Part shown: positions 17,148 through 25,723 of the stretch, piece by piece | Numbering within the stretch: the first letter of the stretch is position 1 | Layout of the letters: every line of letters starts with the position of its first letter | NCBI RefSeq assembly: GCF_000964405.1 | Contig: NZ_BANE01000023.1 | Coordinates: forward strand, 1-33,936 | DNA from: Novacetimonas hansenii JCM 7643 | GTDB taxonomy: Bacteria; Pseudomonadota; Alphaproteobacteria; Acetobacterales; Acetobacteraceae | Length of the DNA: 33,936 bases | Direction of reading: 5' to 3' | Position numbers and translations under genes: made by a program | Notes under the pieces: generated by a model | Database searches by the model: none | What the model was told of the DNA's origin: nothing | Seen by the model: the letters and a program-made list of their open reading frames with translations, nothing else

Positions 17148-18151
17148 TGGCACAGGATCTTCCCGCGCCGCCCGCAGGCCCATGGCGGCAGGCCATGCGC
17201 TCCATCGCGCGCAACCGTTCCGCTATGGCGGCGCTGGCGACGTTGGCGCTGGTGACGCTGGCATGCATGCTGGCGCCGCTTTACGCCCATCATGTCGCGC
17301 ATACGGACCCGTTCACATCAAATGTGGCGGGCAGCATCGTGCTGGACGGGCATGAGGTGGATATTATGCAGCCCAATGACAACCCGCTGCATCTTGGCCT
17401 CAGCCCGATCGGGCCGACATGGCATGCGACCTATCTGCTGGGTGCGGACAGCCAGGGGCGCGACCTTGCGTCACGGCTGCTGTACGGGGGGCGGGATTCC
17501 CTTCTGGTCTCGTCCTGTGCGGCGGTGGTGTGCCTTGTGCTGGCGGCCATGGCGGGCATTGTCGCAGGATTTTCTGGCGGGGTCGTGGATGCGCTGCTGT
17601 CGCGTATGATGGATATCATGTGGGCGGTGCCGGTCTATCTGTTTGCGATCTCCCTTTCGATCGTCACCGTCAGCCACGGGCTGCGGGTCGGGCCGGTCAC
17701 GGTACGGGCCGACAGCCTGCTGATCCCCATCTTCATCATCGCACTTGTCTATGTGCCCTATGCCGCGCGGCCGATACGTGGGCGTGTCATGGCGTTGCGG
17801 CAGGCCGAATTCGTCACGGCCGCGCGCTGCCTTGGCGTGCCGCGCTGGCGTATTGTCGTGCGTGACATCCTGCCCAATGTCACGACCACGCTGGTGATGC
17901 TTGGCCCGCTGCTGATGGCGCTGTCGCTGCTGGCGGAAAGCGCGCTGTCGTTCCTGTCGCTTGGCGTGCAGGCGCCCGCGGCGTCATGGGGCACCATCAT
18001 CCAGGATGGCGAAGGGCTGATCTATACCCGTCCCATGGTGGCGGTCGCGCCGGGCCTTGCGATCGTGGTGGTTGTGCTGGCGCTCAATATCCTGGGCGAC
18101 GGGTTGCGTGATGCGCTGGATGTGCGTGACGCGGCGCGGCGTTCGTCGTGA
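17147..18151 (+). CDS. Peptide ABC transporter permease, DppC/OppC type
   Basis: The start at 17147 overlaps the upstream stop as TAATG; an upstream in-frame GTG at 17135 is less likely. The 334-residue inner-membrane protein has an N-terminal transmembrane helix (about 25-48), a long periplasmic loop including LLGADSQGRDLASRLLYGGRDSL, and five more helices. The cytoplasmic EAA loop lies in RQAEFVTAARCLGVPRWRI, which docks the ATPases. The loop sequence GADxxGRDxxSRxxxGxRxSL is diagnostic for the OppC/DppC half. It is encoded before its DppB-type partner, the reverse of the common order. Confidence 0.93.
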   Translation: MAQDLPAPPAGPWRQAMRSIARNRSAMAALATLALVTLACMLAPLYAHHVAHTDPFTSNVAGSIVLDGHEVDIMQPNDNPLHLGLSPIGPTWHATYLLGADSQGRDLASRLLYGGRDSLLVSSCAAVVCLVLAAMAGIVAGFSGGVVDALLSRMMDIMWAVPVYLFAISLSIVTVSHGLRVGPVTVRADSLLIPIFIIALVYVPYAARPIRGRVMALRQAEFVTAARCLGVPRWRIVVRDILPNVTTTLVMLGPLLMALSLLAESALSFLSLGVQAPAASWGTIIQDGEGLIYTRPMVAVAPGLAIVVVVLALNILGDGLRDALDVRDAARRSS

Positions 18152-18164
18152 AGGGAGCGTGGCC

Positions 18165-19139
18165 ATGATGCTTGCCCTGCTGCGTCGGCTGGGACAGACG
18201 CTTTTCGTGCTGTTCGGGATTTCCGCGCTGGTGTTCGTGGTGTTCTTCGTAACGCCGGGGGCGGACCCCACGGCGCGCATCGCCGGGCGCAATGCCTCCC
18301 CCGCCGTGATGGAGAAGGTGCGCCGGGAATATGGTTTCGACCGGCCCCTGCCGGTGCAGTACGCCACGATGATGAAAAAGCTGTTCATCACGCGCGACCT
18401 TGCGTCCTATGTCGATCGCGGTGAACTTGTGGTGCCGGAAATCCTGCGCGCGGCCCCGGTCACGGCATCGCTTGTGTGTGGGGCGGCGCTGATCTGGGTT
18501 GTGGTATCGGTCGCGATGGGAACGCTGGCGGCGGCGATGAAGGATACATGGGTGGACCGGACCCTGATGATGGCCGGGCTGGTGGGGATTTCCATGCCGG
18601 TCTTCTGGCTGGGGCAGGTGACCAACCTTGTAACGCAAAGCCGTTATCACGACACATGGCTGTTTTCATGGGTGCCGGGACTGGGATACGTGCCGTTTGG
18701 CGAAAGCCCGCTGGGCTGGTTCCGTGCGCTGGTGATTCCATGGATCGTGCTGGCGGTGATGTTCATCGGGATCTACAGCCGTGTCCTGCGCTCTGACCTT
18801 GTGGCGCTGGCGGGGGAGGATTTCATACGCACCGCACGCGCCAAGGGGCTGTCGCCGGTGCGCATCCTGCTGTGGCATGGGCTGCGGACATCCATGATTA
18901 CGTTCGTATCCTTGTTCGGGCTGGATTTTGCGCAGCTTGTTGGCGGTGGCGCGCTGTTGACGGAGGTTGTGTTTGGCCTGCCCGGTGTGGGGCACCTGAC
19001 ATATCAGGCGCTGAACAACCTCGACCTGCCGGTCATCATGGCAACCGTGATGTATTCCGCCGTCTTCGTGGTGATGGCGAACGCGGCGGTGGACCTGCTG
19101 TATGTGTTTCTTGACCCGAGGGTGCGTGATGGCCGCTGA
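18165..19139 (+). CDS. Peptide ABC transporter permease, DppB/OppB type
   Basis: The 324-residue product starts at ATG 18165, with AAGGGAG seven bases upstream; the open frame further 5' lies inside the previous gene. The N-terminal helix (about 8-30, LFVLFGISALVFVVFFVTPG) and the motif DPTARIAGRNASPAVMEKVR are typical of the DppB half. The EAA loop (FIRTARAKGLSPVRI) and the LLTEVVFGLPGVGHL segment also fit. It forms the inner-membrane channel with the DppC-type protein. Its 3' end overlaps the first ATPase gene by 11 bases. Confidence 0.93.
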   Translation: MMLALLRRLGQTLFVLFGISALVFVVFFVTPGADPTARIAGRNASPAVMEKVRREYGFDRPLPVQYATMMKKLFITRDLASYVDRGELVVPEILRAAPVTASLVCGAALIWVVVSVAMGTLAAAMKDTWVDRTLMMAGLVGISMPVFWLGQVTNLVTQSRYHDTWLFSWVPGLGYVPFGESPLGWFRALVIPWIVLAVMFIGIYSRVLRSDLVALAGEDFIRTARAKGLSPVRILLWHGLRTSMITFVSLFGLDFAQLVGGGALLTEVVFGLPGVGHLTYQALNNLDLPVIMATVMYSAVFVVMANAAVDLLYVFLDPRVRDGR

Positions 19140-20175
19140 GATATCCCGCCCCGTGCCATTGCTGGAGGTGCGCGACCTGTGTGTCAGCTTCCCTTCGGGC
19201 GGACGCATGATCCCGATTGTCGAGCATGTGTCCTTTACGCTGGGTGAGCGTGAGATCCTTGGGCTGGTGGGGGAATCCGGGTCGGGAAAATCCGTGACGG
19301 CCATGGCGATCATGGGGCTGATCGACAGTCCGGGCGTGCGTATCACCGGCTCCGCCCTGTTTCGCGGGCAGGAACTTGTGGGCCTGCCGCCTGCACGGAT
19401 GCGGCGCCTGCGGGGCAAGCAGATCGCCATGATCTTTCAGGACCCGATGACGGCGTTTACCCCCGTTTATACCATTGGCTGGCAGATTGACGAGCAGATC
19501 CGCGCGCATGAACGCGTCACACGCCGGCAGGCGCGTGCGCGCACGGTGCAACTGCTGGGGGAAATGGGAGTGCCCGATCCTGCACGCACGGCCAACCGTT
19601 ATCCGCACCAGTTGTCAGGGGGGCTGCGCCAGCGTGCGATGATCGCCATGGCGCTGTCATGCAATCCTGCCCTGCTGATCGCCGATGAACCGACCACGGC
19701 GCTGGATGTGACCGTGCAGGCGCAGATCCTCGAACTTGTCCGTTCGTTGCGTGCGACACATGGGTCTTCGGTCCTGATGATTACGCATGATATGGGCGTG
19801 GTGGCGGAAACCTGTGACAGTACGCTGGTGCTGTATTCAGGACGGGTGGCGGAAACCGGGCCGACGGACCTCTTGTTCGCGCATCCGGGCCATCCTTATA
19901 CGGCGGCCCTTCTGGCTTCCATCCCGCCGTTGGACGGGCCACGGCCTGAACGCCTGCCGACCATCGCGGGCGCGCCGCCTGCGCCGTTGGACCGCCCGGC
20001 GGGCTGCGCCTTTGACCCGCGTTGCGATTATGTGCATGAAAGCTGCCGTTTTGTCCCGCCGCCCCTGATCCCGGTTGGCGCCGGGCAGGAAGCGGCCTGT
20101 GTCCTGCCGACCGAAGGCCGTCCCCTGTCGCCGCGGCATGTGGCCGCCCCCACCACGCAGGACGCCCCCGCATGA
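19129..20175 (+). CDS. Peptide ABC transporter ATPase, DppD/OppD type
   Basis: The 348-residue cytoplasmic ATPase starts at ATG 19129, inside the permease gene. Walker A GESGSGKS (48-55), Q-loop FQDPMTAF (103-110), signature LSGGLRQR (162-169) and Walker B LLIADEP (182-188) are intact. The C-terminal oligopeptide-transporter extension has the Cys motif [14 protein letters not shown], which in DppD/F proteins can hold an iron-sulfur cluster. It would form a heterodimer with the next gene product. The final ATGA overlaps that gene's start. Confidence 0.94.
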   Translation: MAAEISRPVPLLEVRDLCVSFPSGGRMIPIVEHVSFTLGEREILGLVGESGSGKSVTAMAIMGLIDSPGVRITGSALFRGQELVGLPPARMRRLRGKQIAMIFQDPMTAFTPVYTIGWQIDEQIRAHERVTRRQARARTVQLLGEMGVPDPARTANRYPHQLSGGLRQRAMIAMALSCNPALLIADEPTTALDVTVQAQILELVRSLRATHGSSVLMITHDMGVVAETCDSTLVLYSGRVAETGPTDLLFAHPGHPYTAALLASIPPLDGPRPERLPTIAGAPPAPLDRPAGCAFDPRCDYVHESCRFVPPPLIPVGAGQEAACVLPTEGRPLSPRHVAAPTTQDAPA

Positions 20176-21176
20176 GCGCACGGTTGACCGCAATGACGCC
20201 AGATGATGCCCCCCCCCTGATGGAGGTGCGCGACCTGCGCAAGACCTATGCTCTGGCGCGTGGGCAGACGCTCAAGGCGGTGGACGGCATTTCCCTGTCG
20301 GTCATGCCGGGGGAGGTGCTGGGTCTGGTGGGGGAATCGGGATGTGGCAAGTCCACGCTGGGGCGGTGCCTGCTGCGGTTGATGGATGTGACGTCTGGGC
20401 AGATCCTGTTCGAAGGGCGCGATATCACCGCCCTTGGCGAACGCGCCCTGCGTCCGCTGCGGCCGCGCATGCAGATGGTGTTCCAGGATTCCTATGCCTC
20501 GCTCAACCCCCGGCGGCGCATTGGCGATCTGCTGGCGGAACCGTTGCGGGTGCATCCCGATGCGGGGGGGCGCAGGCGTTCGGCGGCCGAAATTGCCGCG
20601 CGCCTGCATGAACTGATGGAACTCGTCAGCCTGCCGCGTGCGGCACTCAACCGCTATGCCCACGAATTCTCCGGTGGTCAGCGCCAGCGCATCAACATTG
20701 CCCGCGCGCTGACACTGTCGCCACGTCTGGTTGTGGCCGATGAACCGGTTTCGGCACTGGATGTGTCGGTGCAGGCGCAGATCGTCAACCTGTTCATGGA
20801 CCTGCAGGCACGTCTGGGGCTGACCTATGTTTTCGTCGCGCATGACCTTGCCGTGGTGCGCCAGATTTCTACGCGTGTCGCGGTGATGTACCTTGGCGCG
20901 GTGGTCGAACTTGGTGCGACGGACGATGTGCTGCACCATCCGGCGCATCCCTATTCCGCTGCGTTGACCGCCGCCGTGCCGCGCCCGGTGGTGGGGGGCA
21001 TGCGCGCCGTCCCGCTTGGCGGTGATATTCCCAGCCCGATCGCACGCCCGGCGGCATGCCGGTTCCATACACGCTGCCCCCATGTGCAGGAACGCTGCCG
21101 GGTGGAGGAACCCACCCTGCGCCCCATTGGCCCAGGACACGATGTCGCGTGTCATTTCCCGCTTTCACGCGGCTGA
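20172..21176 (+). CDS. Peptide ABC transporter ATPase, DppF/OppF type
   Basis: The 334-residue ATPase starts four bases before the end of the previous gene (ATGA overlap). Walker A GESGCGKS (54-61), Q-loop FQDSYASLNPR (104-114), signature FSGGQRQR (166-173) and Walker B LVVADEP (186-192) are intact. DSYASLNPR is typical of the DppF/OppF half. The Cys-containing C-terminal extension (CRFHTRCPHVQERC) is present. The operon therefore encodes all five components of a peptide-class importer. The LysR gene begins 108 bases downstream with no terminator seen. Confidence 0.94.
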   Translation: MSARLTAMTPDDAPPLMEVRDLRKTYALARGQTLKAVDGISLSVMPGEVLGLVGESGCGKSTLGRCLLRLMDVTSGQILFEGRDITALGERALRPLRPRMQMVFQDSYASLNPRRRIGDLLAEPLRVHPDAGGRRRSAAEIAARLHELMELVSLPRAALNRYAHEFSGGQRQRINIARALTLSPRLVVADEPVSALDVSVQAQIVNLFMDLQARLGLTYVFVAHDLAVVRQISTRVAVMYLGAVVELGATDDVLHHPAHPYSAALTAAVPRPVVGGMRAVPLGGDIPSPIARPAACRFHTRCPHVQERCRVEEPTLRPIGPGHDVACHFPLSRG

Positions 21177-21227
21177 CGCGCCGCGCTGCGTTCATCATGC
21201 CGTGGAAATGGGATTTGCGGATTTCGC

Positions 21228-21248
21228 ACGAATATATGCTATTTTCGT
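21228..21248 (+). promoter_or_regulatory. Candidate LysR-type operator, ACGAA-N11-TTCGT
   Basis: A perfect 5-bp dyad with an 11-base spacer (21228-21232 and 21244-21248) lies 36 bases upstream of the LysR start codon. The geometry is that expected for a LysR box, and the position suits autoregulation. The only evidence is symmetry and location. Confidence 0.4.
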
Positions 21249-21284
21249 CCCGTGCGGTCGGCATGAACCGGAAAGGACGGTATT

Positions 21285-22205
21285 GTGGAACTGAAATGGC
21301 TGGAAGATTTCGTATGCCTTTCACGTACCCTCAGCTTTTCGCGTGCGGCGCGTGAACGCAATGTCAGCCAGCCTGCCTTCTCCAAGCGTATCCGCCAACT
21401 CGAACAGTGGGCGGGTGCATCCCTTGTCAACAGGGTCAGCTACCCTGCGGAACTGACGGCGGAGGGCAGGCGGTTCCTGGAGGAAGCGACGGAGATCGTC
21501 TCCGCCTTCTACAGGGCGCAGCGCAGTGTCTGTCCATCATCACGGTGCGAGGTCGTGACCATCGCCGCGCTTCATACGCTGGCGCTGACGCTGATCCCGC
21601 ATTATTTCGGCAGCCGTGAGAACATGCCGTCCATGGCGCGCCTGAAGGTGACGCCAGACCTTGGCGGGATCGAGGATAACCTTAACAGGCTGGTCACGGG
21701 TGGGGCGGATTTTTTCCTGACCTATGCCCATCCGCTTGTGCCGTTTCACCTTGACCCGGCGCTGTTTCCCTTCGTCTGTCTGGGGACGGAGCGTGTATTG
21801 CCTGTATGTGCGCCGGAACTGAAGGCACGGGTCAGCCACGCCATGGCCAATGCGGAAGCCGTCGATTACCTGAGCTATGGCGATGAATCATTTTTTGGCG
21901 TTGCCCTGTCAAAGCTTTTTGCAAAACATGATGCCTTTCGGCGGCGGGTCGTCTGCGAAGACACGCTGTCGGTCGGGTTGATGTCCATGGCGCGGGCGGG
22001 ATGGGGGGTGGCGTGGCTGCCTGAAAGGTTGATCCGCGATGAACTCGATATGGGGCTTTTGGTATCCGTTACCGATGATCCCGCGCTGGTGTTGACGGTG
22101 GAGACACGCCTTTATCGCCATGCCAATGCGCAACGCCCGGTCTGTGACCAGGTGTGGGACGTGTTCACCTCACGCGCGAACAGGTTTGCCCCGGCCCATG
22201 GGTGA
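21285..22205 (+). CDS. LysR-family regulator, YjiE/HypT-like, of the transporter/amidase region
   Basis: The 306-residue product starts at GTG 21285 with GGAAAGGA upstream. The N-terminal helix-turn-helix (LEDFVCLSRTLSFSRAARERNVSQPAFSKRIRQLEQW) and the later IAALHTLALTLIPHYF and GVAWLPE segments resemble the YjiE/HypT subgroup of LysR regulators. Whether it senses hypochlorite, as E. coli HypT does, cannot be inferred; relatives sit next to many transport and amidase genes. It lies between the peptide importer (same strand, upstream) and the amidase operon (convergent, 90 bases away), so both are plausible targets. Confidence 0.9.
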   Translation: MELKWLEDFVCLSRTLSFSRAARERNVSQPAFSKRIRQLEQWAGASLVNRVSYPAELTAEGRRFLEEATEIVSAFYRAQRSVCPSSRCEVVTIAALHTLALTLIPHYFGSRENMPSMARLKVTPDLGGIEDNLNRLVTGGADFFLTYAHPLVPFHLDPALFPFVCLGTERVLPVCAPELKARVSHAMANAEAVDYLSYGDESFFGVALSKLFAKHDAFRRRVVCEDTLSVGLMSMARAGWGVAWLPERLIRDELDMGLLVSVTDDPALVLTVETRLYRHANAQRPVCDQVWDVFTSRANRFAPAHG

Positions 22206-22295
22206 TGGGGTATGTGTCGGGTTTCGTGTCATGATTTTAAAAAATGTTTGAAATATATATAATGTTTCGAAAAATATTGATGACCATGAATGGTT

Positions 22296-23612
22296 TCAGG
22301 ATATAACGCGGGCCGGAAAAATTCGGCGCAGTCCCTGCCGGTCAATCAGGTCCTCAAGCCATATGGCATGTTCCAGCAAGGCCTGGTCATTGCCGCGCTG
22401 TGCGCTTAACAGCACGCCGACAGGGCGGCCTTCGCGATCTTCCGCGCACGGGATGCTGATGGAGGGATGGCCGCTGATATTCGTCAAGGTGCAGTTGCGT
22501 GATGCCAGCATGGGATGTTCAGGCGTCATCGCCGCAGGGGGCAGGGCGGTCACCTGGGCCGTGGGTTCAAGCAGCAGGTCGCACGTTGACAGCACGTGAT
22601 CCATTTCCACGCTGATGGCGGCCTGTTCACGGCGCGCATCCTCGATCTCACTTAAGGAAACAGAACTTTTGCGCAGCAGGCGTTCGCGCAGTGTGGGGGA
22701 AAGTGCGTCAGGATTTTTGTGTGCGGCAGCGCCCCAGACCTGCCATGTTTCGGCAAAAAGCGCGATGGTGACAGGTAATGTCCGGACATGTAGCGTCGTG
22801 GTGCAGTCCATGATGGTGACGTCTTCGTCACGCAGTGCAGACAGAAGTTGGCCCATGACGTGGAGGATGCCGACGTCACAGTTTTCAAATCCTTCCCACC
22901 GGATACCGATACGCCGCGTGCGTGGTGCGGGCGCGCTCGGGCGGGCGTCGTGTTCGATGGCGTGGAACAGGTGCCGTGCGTCGCGTGCGCTGCGTGTCAG
23001 CAGCCCGACATGGTCAAGGCTGGGCACGAGGGGCATGATGCCGGTCATGTCCCAGCGTTTTGCAGTGGGCTTGAACCCTGTGATGCCACAGCAATGCGCC
23101 GGGAAACGGATGGAACAGGCGGTATCCGTGCCCAGTGCCGCCATGGTGAGGCCCCTGCTCACGGCGGCGGCGGACCCGCTGCTTGACCCCCCTGGGTCCA
23201 GGCGGGTGTCAAGTGGATTGCGGGTGCGTGGTCCGACCGCATTTTCGCCCGTCGTGCCCCATGCCAGTTCACACATGCTGGTCACGGCGGGAAACAGCGC
23301 CCCTGCCGCGCGCAGACGGGTGATGATCCACGCATCACGCGTCGCAATGCGCCCGGCGAACAGTCGGCTGCCACCCTGTATGGGGGTGTCGGCGATATCT
23401 ATATTGTCCTTTACCGCGATATTCAGGCCATGAAGCGTCTGGGCCGCACGCTGCCGTGCAGGCAGGCGGCTGAGGGCCTGTGCTTCCTGAATGACCGCTG
23501 TTTGGCGGAGATGGCGCACGGCGTGGATATCCGCGTCGCGCGCCGTCATCCGTGCAAGTGCCGCACGGATATCCCCCTTGTGGGGGTCGGCTGTCATGCC
23601 GCCATATGTCAT
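22296..23612 (-). CDS. Amidase-signature family amidase with an atypical oxyanion motif
   Basis: The 438-residue product starts at ATG 23612, which overlaps the upstream peptidase stop as ATGA; a longer in-frame extension would lie inside the peptidase gene. The Ser-cisSer-Lys triad is visible as Lys68 (VKDN), Ser143 (in GGSSSGS) and Ser167 (in GTDTACSIRFPA). Members hydrolyse amide bonds such as those of amino-acid or peptide amides, in the cytoplasm. No signal peptide is seen. The usual GTDTGGS before the nucleophile reads GTDTACS, changing two residues next to the oxyanion hole. It is the last gene of a three-gene operon with a DmpA-type peptidase and a D-amino-acid transaminase, suggesting amide cleavage of D-configured or unusual amino acids. 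GatA is unlikely because gatB and gatC are absent here. Confidence 0.9.
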   Translation of the reverse strand: MTYGGMTADPHKGDIRAALARMTARDADIHAVRHLRQTAVIQEAQALSRLPARQRAAQTLHGLNIAVKDNIDIADTPIQGGSRLFAGRIATRDAWIITRLRAAGALFPAVTSMCELAWGTTGENAVGPRTRNPLDTRLDPGGSSSGSAAAVSRGLTMAALGTDTACSIRFPAHCCGITGFKPTAKRWDMTGIMPLVPSLDHVGLLTRSARDARHLFHAIEHDARPSAPAPRTRRIGIRWEGFENCDVGILHVMGQLLSALRDEDVTIMDCTTTLHVRTLPVTIALFAETWQVWGAAAHKNPDALSPTLRERLLRKSSVSLSEIEDARREQAAISVEMDHVLSTCDLLLEPTAQVTALPPAAMTPEHPMLASRNCTLTNISGHPSISIPCAEDREGRPVGVLLSAQRGNDQALLEHAIWLEDLIDRQGLRRIFPARVIS

Positions 23613-24682
23613 GGACGTGGATGGGCCGTCAGCACATCCGACAGGGCCGGGAACACCATGCCGTTGCGTCCCGCAACAGGGGTTGCGGCACACAGGGCGT
23701 TGAGCACAGCTTCCTGTGTGGCTTCGGCCACCGCGCGGAACAGGATGTCGATGTGCCCTTCGTTCAGCATGGGGCGGGTGATGGTACCTTCGGTTTCGTG
23801 CAGGTGAAAACGCACACTGGGGCAGAAACCAACCGCGATATCGCCGCTGCCGTTGCCCCAGAAGGAGCCCAGTCGCCCGATACCTATACCCGCGCGGCGT
23901 ATGACCCGGCGTAATTGCCGGTAATCCAGCGGCAGGTCGGTTGCGACAACCATGATGACGGACCCACGTTCGCGTTCATCGTGCAGGGTGGGCGCAGCCG
24001 GTGGTGCGATGCGGCGTCCATCCGGCAGGGTCAGGTCGCCCGGCATGCCGAAATTGGCAAGTACCAGCACGCCCAGAATGCCCTGGTGCGTTCCGGCCGC
24101 GACATGGCGCGAGGACGTGCCGATCCCGCCCTTGAACCCGAATGCCGTCATGCCGGTACCCGCCCCGACCCCACCTTGCGCGACCGTGCCGCTCTGCGCA
24201 TCGCGTATTGCCTGCAGGGCGTCGTCTGGCGTTACGGCCAGTGCCTGTATATCGTTGATGCGCCCGTCATTGCATTCAAATACCAACGGGTTGACCGTTG
24301 ACAGGCTGCGGCCGATTTCGGGATTGCGTCCGATGGCGTCACGGATCAGCGCCTCGGCCCCCGCACTGACGGAGAAGGTATTGGTCAGCAGGATCGGCGT
24401 TTCAATCTGGCCAAGTTCCTCGACCTGCATCATGCCGACGCTTTTGCCAAACCCGTTAAAGACATGCACCGCGCCAAGCGGACGGTCGCGGAACAGGTCG
24501 CCGTCATGGGGCAGGATACATGTGACGCCCGTCTGAATGGGGCCATTGCGGATCGTGCGGTGTCCGACGCGTACGCCGGGAACATCCGTTATGGCGTTAT
24601 GCGGACCGGGTGGCAGGATACCGCACCCCAGGCGAAAGCGCCGCGCCGGGCTGTCGTATGTCGCAGGGCTGTCGTATGTCAT
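23609..24682 (-). CDS. dmpA: P1-family (S58) aminopeptidase, DmpA/BapA-like
   Basis: The 357-residue product belongs to the self-cleaving Ntn-type peptidases that include DmpA (L-aminopeptidase / D-Ala esterase-amidase) and beta-peptidyl aminopeptidases such as BapA. Diagnostic segments are ITDVPGVRVGH (31-41), GVGAGTGMTAFGFKGGIGTSSR (171-191 region) and NGSGDIAVGF (277-286). Ser279 in G278|S279 is the expected autoproteolysis point and nucleophile, giving alpha and beta chains. No signal peptide is seen. The N-terminus carries a TYDSPA-TYDSPA tandem duplication from an 18-base repeat. Both gene boundaries are ATGA overlaps, with the transaminase upstream and the amidase downstream, so tight co-expression is expected. 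Substrates may include D-amino-acid amides or esters, or beta-peptides. The symbol reflects family likeness. Confidence 0.92.
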   Translation of the reverse strand: MTYDSPATYDSPARRFRLGCGILPPGPHNAITDVPGVRVGHRTIRNGPIQTGVTCILPHDGDLFRDRPLGAVHVFNGFGKSVGMMQVEELGQIETPILLTNTFSVSAGAEALIRDAIGRNPEIGRSLSTVNPLVFECNDGRINDIQALAVTPDDALQAIRDAQSGTVAQGGVGAGTGMTAFGFKGGIGTSSRHVAAGTHQGILGVLVLANFGMPGDLTLPDGRRIAPPAAPTLHDERERGSVIMVVATDLPLDYRQLRRVIRRAGIGIGRLGSFWGNGSGDIAVGFCPSVRFHLHETEGTITRPMLNEGHIDILFRAVAEATQEAVLNALCAATPVAGRNGMVFPALSDVLTAHPRP

Positions 24683-25545
24683 CGTGTGGCCGGCGCGGAA
24701 AGGGAACGCATGAAGTCAAGGTAGGCGTCCTGCAGGCGTTTCGTAACCTCGCCGGTCTGCCCATCCCCCACGGCATGGCCGTCGATGCTGGTGACGGGGA
24801 CGATCATGTAGGTCGCGCTGGTGACGAAGACCTCTGGCGCGCGCAACAGTTCATCGCGTGTGATGATGCGTTCTTCCACCTTCATTCCGGCATCCTGCGC
24901 CAGCGTGATGATACGCGCGCGCGTGCAACCGGCCAGCAGATGGTGCGAAAGGGGGCGTGTGATCAGCGTACCCGATGCCTCCACGATGAACACGTTGGAG
25001 GATGAGCCTTCGGTAATGCCCAGTTCGTCAAAGAACAGGGTATCGTCCACGCCGTTGGCAAGCGCGCTGCGCTTGGCCATGACCTGTGGCAGCAGCATTG
25101 TGGTCTTGATATCACGGTGCAGCCAGCGGATATCGGGTTGCAACTGCACCGTGATGCCACGTGACAGGGACGGTGCGGACAGGAAATCCTGTGCCTGCGC
25201 CAGGATCATGACGGTCGGTCGCCCCTGCGGCACGGCCGTAAAGGAACGCGGGGTCGCACCGGGCGTCACCTGAAGGTAGGCAAACCCGTTCGTGATGCCA
25301 TTGGCATGCGCAAGGTCATGCATGATCTGCGGTAGCTGCGCGCGTTCGGGGGGCGGCGTCATGCCGCATGCGCCAAGGGACCTGTCCAGTCGCGCAAGGT
25401 GGCTGTCCATGTCCACGAACTGCCCGTTAATGATGATGCAGACTTCGTAAATGCCCTCGCCAAACAGGAAAGCCCGGTCAAAAGGGGAAATCCGGGCTGA
25501 TTCCGCAGGCTGGATTTCCCCGTTCAGATAGATCAGTGATCCCAT
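24679..25545 (-). CDS. dat: Class IV aminotransferase, D-amino-acid transaminase-like
   Basis: The 288-residue PLP enzyme has the fold-type IV pattern: YLNGEIQPAESARISPFDRAFLFGEGIYE at the N-terminus, PLP-lysine Lys147 in RDIKTTMLLPQVMAK, Glu179 in ITEGSSSN and a conserved VTSATYMIVPV near the C-terminus. D-amino-acid transaminases share this layout and convert D-amino acids plus 2-oxoglutarate into oxo acids and D-glutamate. Distinguishing them from branched-chain or 4-amino-4-deoxychorismate enzymes by sequence alone is not certain. Its position before a D-esterase-type peptidase and an amidase supports the D-amino-acid call. GGAG sits six bases before the start codon, and it leads the three-gene operon. 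Confidence 0.87.
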   Translation of the reverse strand: MGSLIYLNGEIQPAESARISPFDRAFLFGEGIYEVCIIINGQFVDMDSHLARLDRSLGACGMTPPPERAQLPQIMHDLAHANGITNGFAYLQVTPGATPRSFTAVPQGRPTVMILAQAQDFLSAPSLSRGITVQLQPDIRWLHRDIKTTMLLPQVMAKRSALANGVDDTLFFDELGITEGSSSNVFIVEASGTLITRPLSHHLLAGCTRARIITLAQDAGMKVEERIITRDELLRAPEVFVTSATYMIVPVTSIDGHAVGDGQTGEVTKRLQDAYLDFMRSLSAPATR

Positions 25546-25723
25546 GTCATGCTCCGGCCTAGGGCGAAAATTGATGCCGGTATATCATGAACCTGAAAGG
25601 GGAAGTCGTCGAATTGATATTTTCTTCTATCCTATTCTCAAAAGTTACTGCTTCGCCGGTCTTTATATCAAGGCAACATCTGAAAATTTCATGTTTTCCG
25701 TACATTCGTTTTCAGGACGTATT

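Noticed and set aside
20028-21155. 375-codon minus-strand frame
   Set aside because: It is antisense to the DppF-type ATPase, whose Walker and signature motifs are intact.
22206-22295. AT-rich near-palindromic run between the LysR and amidase genes as a terminator
   Set aside because: There is no stable GC stem and no clear T-run; it is better described as AT-rich spacer.
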